From the NCBI GenBank assembly GCA_023409175.1, contig JAEYIG010000257.1, positions 1-6,746 of the forward strand: a DNA stretch of 6,746 nt, in the 5' to 3' direction. The notes under the pieces were generated by a model. That model was not told the DNA's origin, made no database searches, and saw only the letters and a program-made list of their open reading frames with translations. This stretch comes from Pseudomonadota bacterium. Lineage in GTDB: Bacteria > Pseudomonadota > Gammaproteobacteria > Burkholderiales > Burkholderiaceae_D. Positions 6,085 to 6,746 of this stretch are shown here, piece by piece. Position numbers and translations under genes: made by a program. The number at the start of each line of letters is the position of its first letter. Positions within the stretch are counted from its first letter, which is position 1.

Positions 6085-6746
6085 ATGACAATAAAACACT
6101 ATCTTCAATTTTCCGATTTAACACTGGCTGAATACGAATACCTGATCAAACGCGCCCACATCATCAAGCGCAAATTCAAGAATTACGAGCCGTACCACCC
6201 TCTTCTCGACCGTACGCTGGTCATGGTATTCGAGAAAAGCTCCACCAGAACACGACTCTCTTTCGAAGCCGGTATGCACCAGCTCGGTGGCACTGCCATC
6301 TATCTCAACACGCGTGACAGCCAGTTGGGCAGGGGTGAACCGATTGAAGATGCGGCACAAGTCATGTCCCGCATGTCAGACATCATTATGGTCCGTACTT
6401 TCGGGCATGAAATCATCGAGCGTTTTGCCGCTTATTCCCGTGTGCCGGTCATTAACGGATTGACGAACGAGCACCATCCCTGTCAGGTATTGGCGGACGT
6501 ATTCACCTTTATCGAACACCGCGGTTCCATCAAGGGCAAGACTGTTACCTGGATTGGTGACGCCAACAATATGCTGTATTCCTGGCTGCAGGCTGCTGAA
6601 GTTTTCGGTTTCCATGTCAATGTGTCGACACCGAAAGGTTACGACATCGACTTCAAACTGGTTTCGCCGGATCACAGCCATTTCACCCAGTTCGACAATC
6701 CTGCCGATGCATGCAAAGGCGCCCATCTCGTCACGACAGACGTATG
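6085..6746 (+). CDS. argF: Ornithine carbamoyltransferase, N-terminal 220 residues (runs off right edge)
   Basis: Anabolic OTCase joins carbamoyl phosphate and ornithine to give citrulline in arginine synthesis; it is cytoplasmic and normally a trimer. The translation MTIKHYLQFSDLTLAEYEYL matches the usual ArgF opening. The carbamoyl-phosphate loop is present as FEKSSTRTR (STRTR 53-57), followed by HPCQ (131-134) and WIGDANNM (156-163), the start of the ornithine-binding domain. The reading frame is intact to the window end. The remaining third, including the C-terminal ornithine/catalytic cysteine motif (HCLP in the family), lies outside. The ATG is chosen by alignment with family starts. 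No convincing Shine-Dalgarno sequence precedes it (bases before are CCATAGTCGTAT). It has its own TATAAT promoter and does not look coupled to rsgA, 167 bases upstream. Aspartate or N-acetylornithine transcarbamylase is less likely given the STRTR/HPCQ context and N-terminus. Confidence 0.96.
   Translation, partial: MTIKHYLQFSDLTLAEYEYLIKRAHIIKRKFKNYEPYHPLLDRTLVMVFEKSSTRTRLSFEAGMHQLGGTAIYLNTRDSQLGRGEPIEDAAQVMSRMSDIIMVRTFGHEIIERFAAYSRVPVINGLTNEHHPCQVLADVFTFIEHRGSIKGKTVTWIGDANNMLYSWLQAAEVFGFHVNVSTPKGYDIDFKLVSPDHSHFTQFDNPADACKGAHLVTTDV

Noticed and set aside
6118..6726. Two minus-strand frames (6118-6360 and 6376-6726) opposite argF
   Set aside because: They are shadows of argF, which has intact STRTR and HPCQ motifs in the plus frame.
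1..6746. Mobile element, CRISPR array, phage or defence island
   Set aside because: No transposase, integrase, long terminal repeats, regular spacer repeats or toxin-antitoxin-like pairs were seen; gene content and codon style appear uniform and housekeeping.

Overview
The window looks like an ordinary chromosomal segment of a Gram-negative betaproteobacterium. Order Burkholderiales is likely, and an Oxalobacteraceae-type genome of moderate G+C (e.g. Oxalobacter) is my best guess. The case rests on a Kdo transferase (so LPS is made), an ArgF whose N-terminus and motifs resemble betaproteobacterial OTCases, and an Orn / Ste24-like protease / RsgA cluster. The taxonomic call is inference from remembered protein families, not from a search. 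I found no rRNA, tRNA, CRISPR array, insertion sequence, phage gene or obvious foreign island.

Layout. Positions 1-892, minus strand: an endonuclease/exonuclease/phosphatase-fold protein (YbhP-like) followed at once by the first 30 codons of a ClsB-type cardiolipin synthase that runs off the left edge, matching the E. coli ybhP-clsB arrangement. Positions 893-1124: an AT-rich divergent intergenic region with three separate dyads. Positions 1125-2396, plus: waaA (kdtA), Kdo transferase. Positions 2404-3081, minus: a short, purely cytoplasmic NarL/DegS-type histidine kinase without a sensor domain, converging on waaA with only 7 bp between the stop codons. Positions 3117-3716, minus: orn, oligoribonuclease, upstream of the kinase and probably co-transcribed with it. 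Positions 3765-5024, plus: a Ste24/HtpX-like M48 membrane metallopeptidase, divergent from orn across 48 bp. Positions 5021-5917, plus: rsgA, overlapping the protease stop by ATGA. Positions 5918-6084: an intergenic region with hairpin potential, an eight-T run and a good sigma70-like promoter. Positions 6085 to the right edge, plus: argF, cut by the window end.

How the genes relate. The window joins several housekeeping units rather than one pathway: envelope lipids and LPS (clsB, waaA), RNA turnover and ribosome assembly (orn, rsgA), membrane protein quality control (M48 protease) and arginine synthesis (argF). I do not see a convincing previously undescribed system. The points most worth a second look are the sensor-less kinase behind orn, the triple GACATAAT repeat spanning the orn/protease start codons, the AT-only dyad covering two convergent stop codons, the dyad-rich waaA upstream region, and the alternative hairpins before argF.
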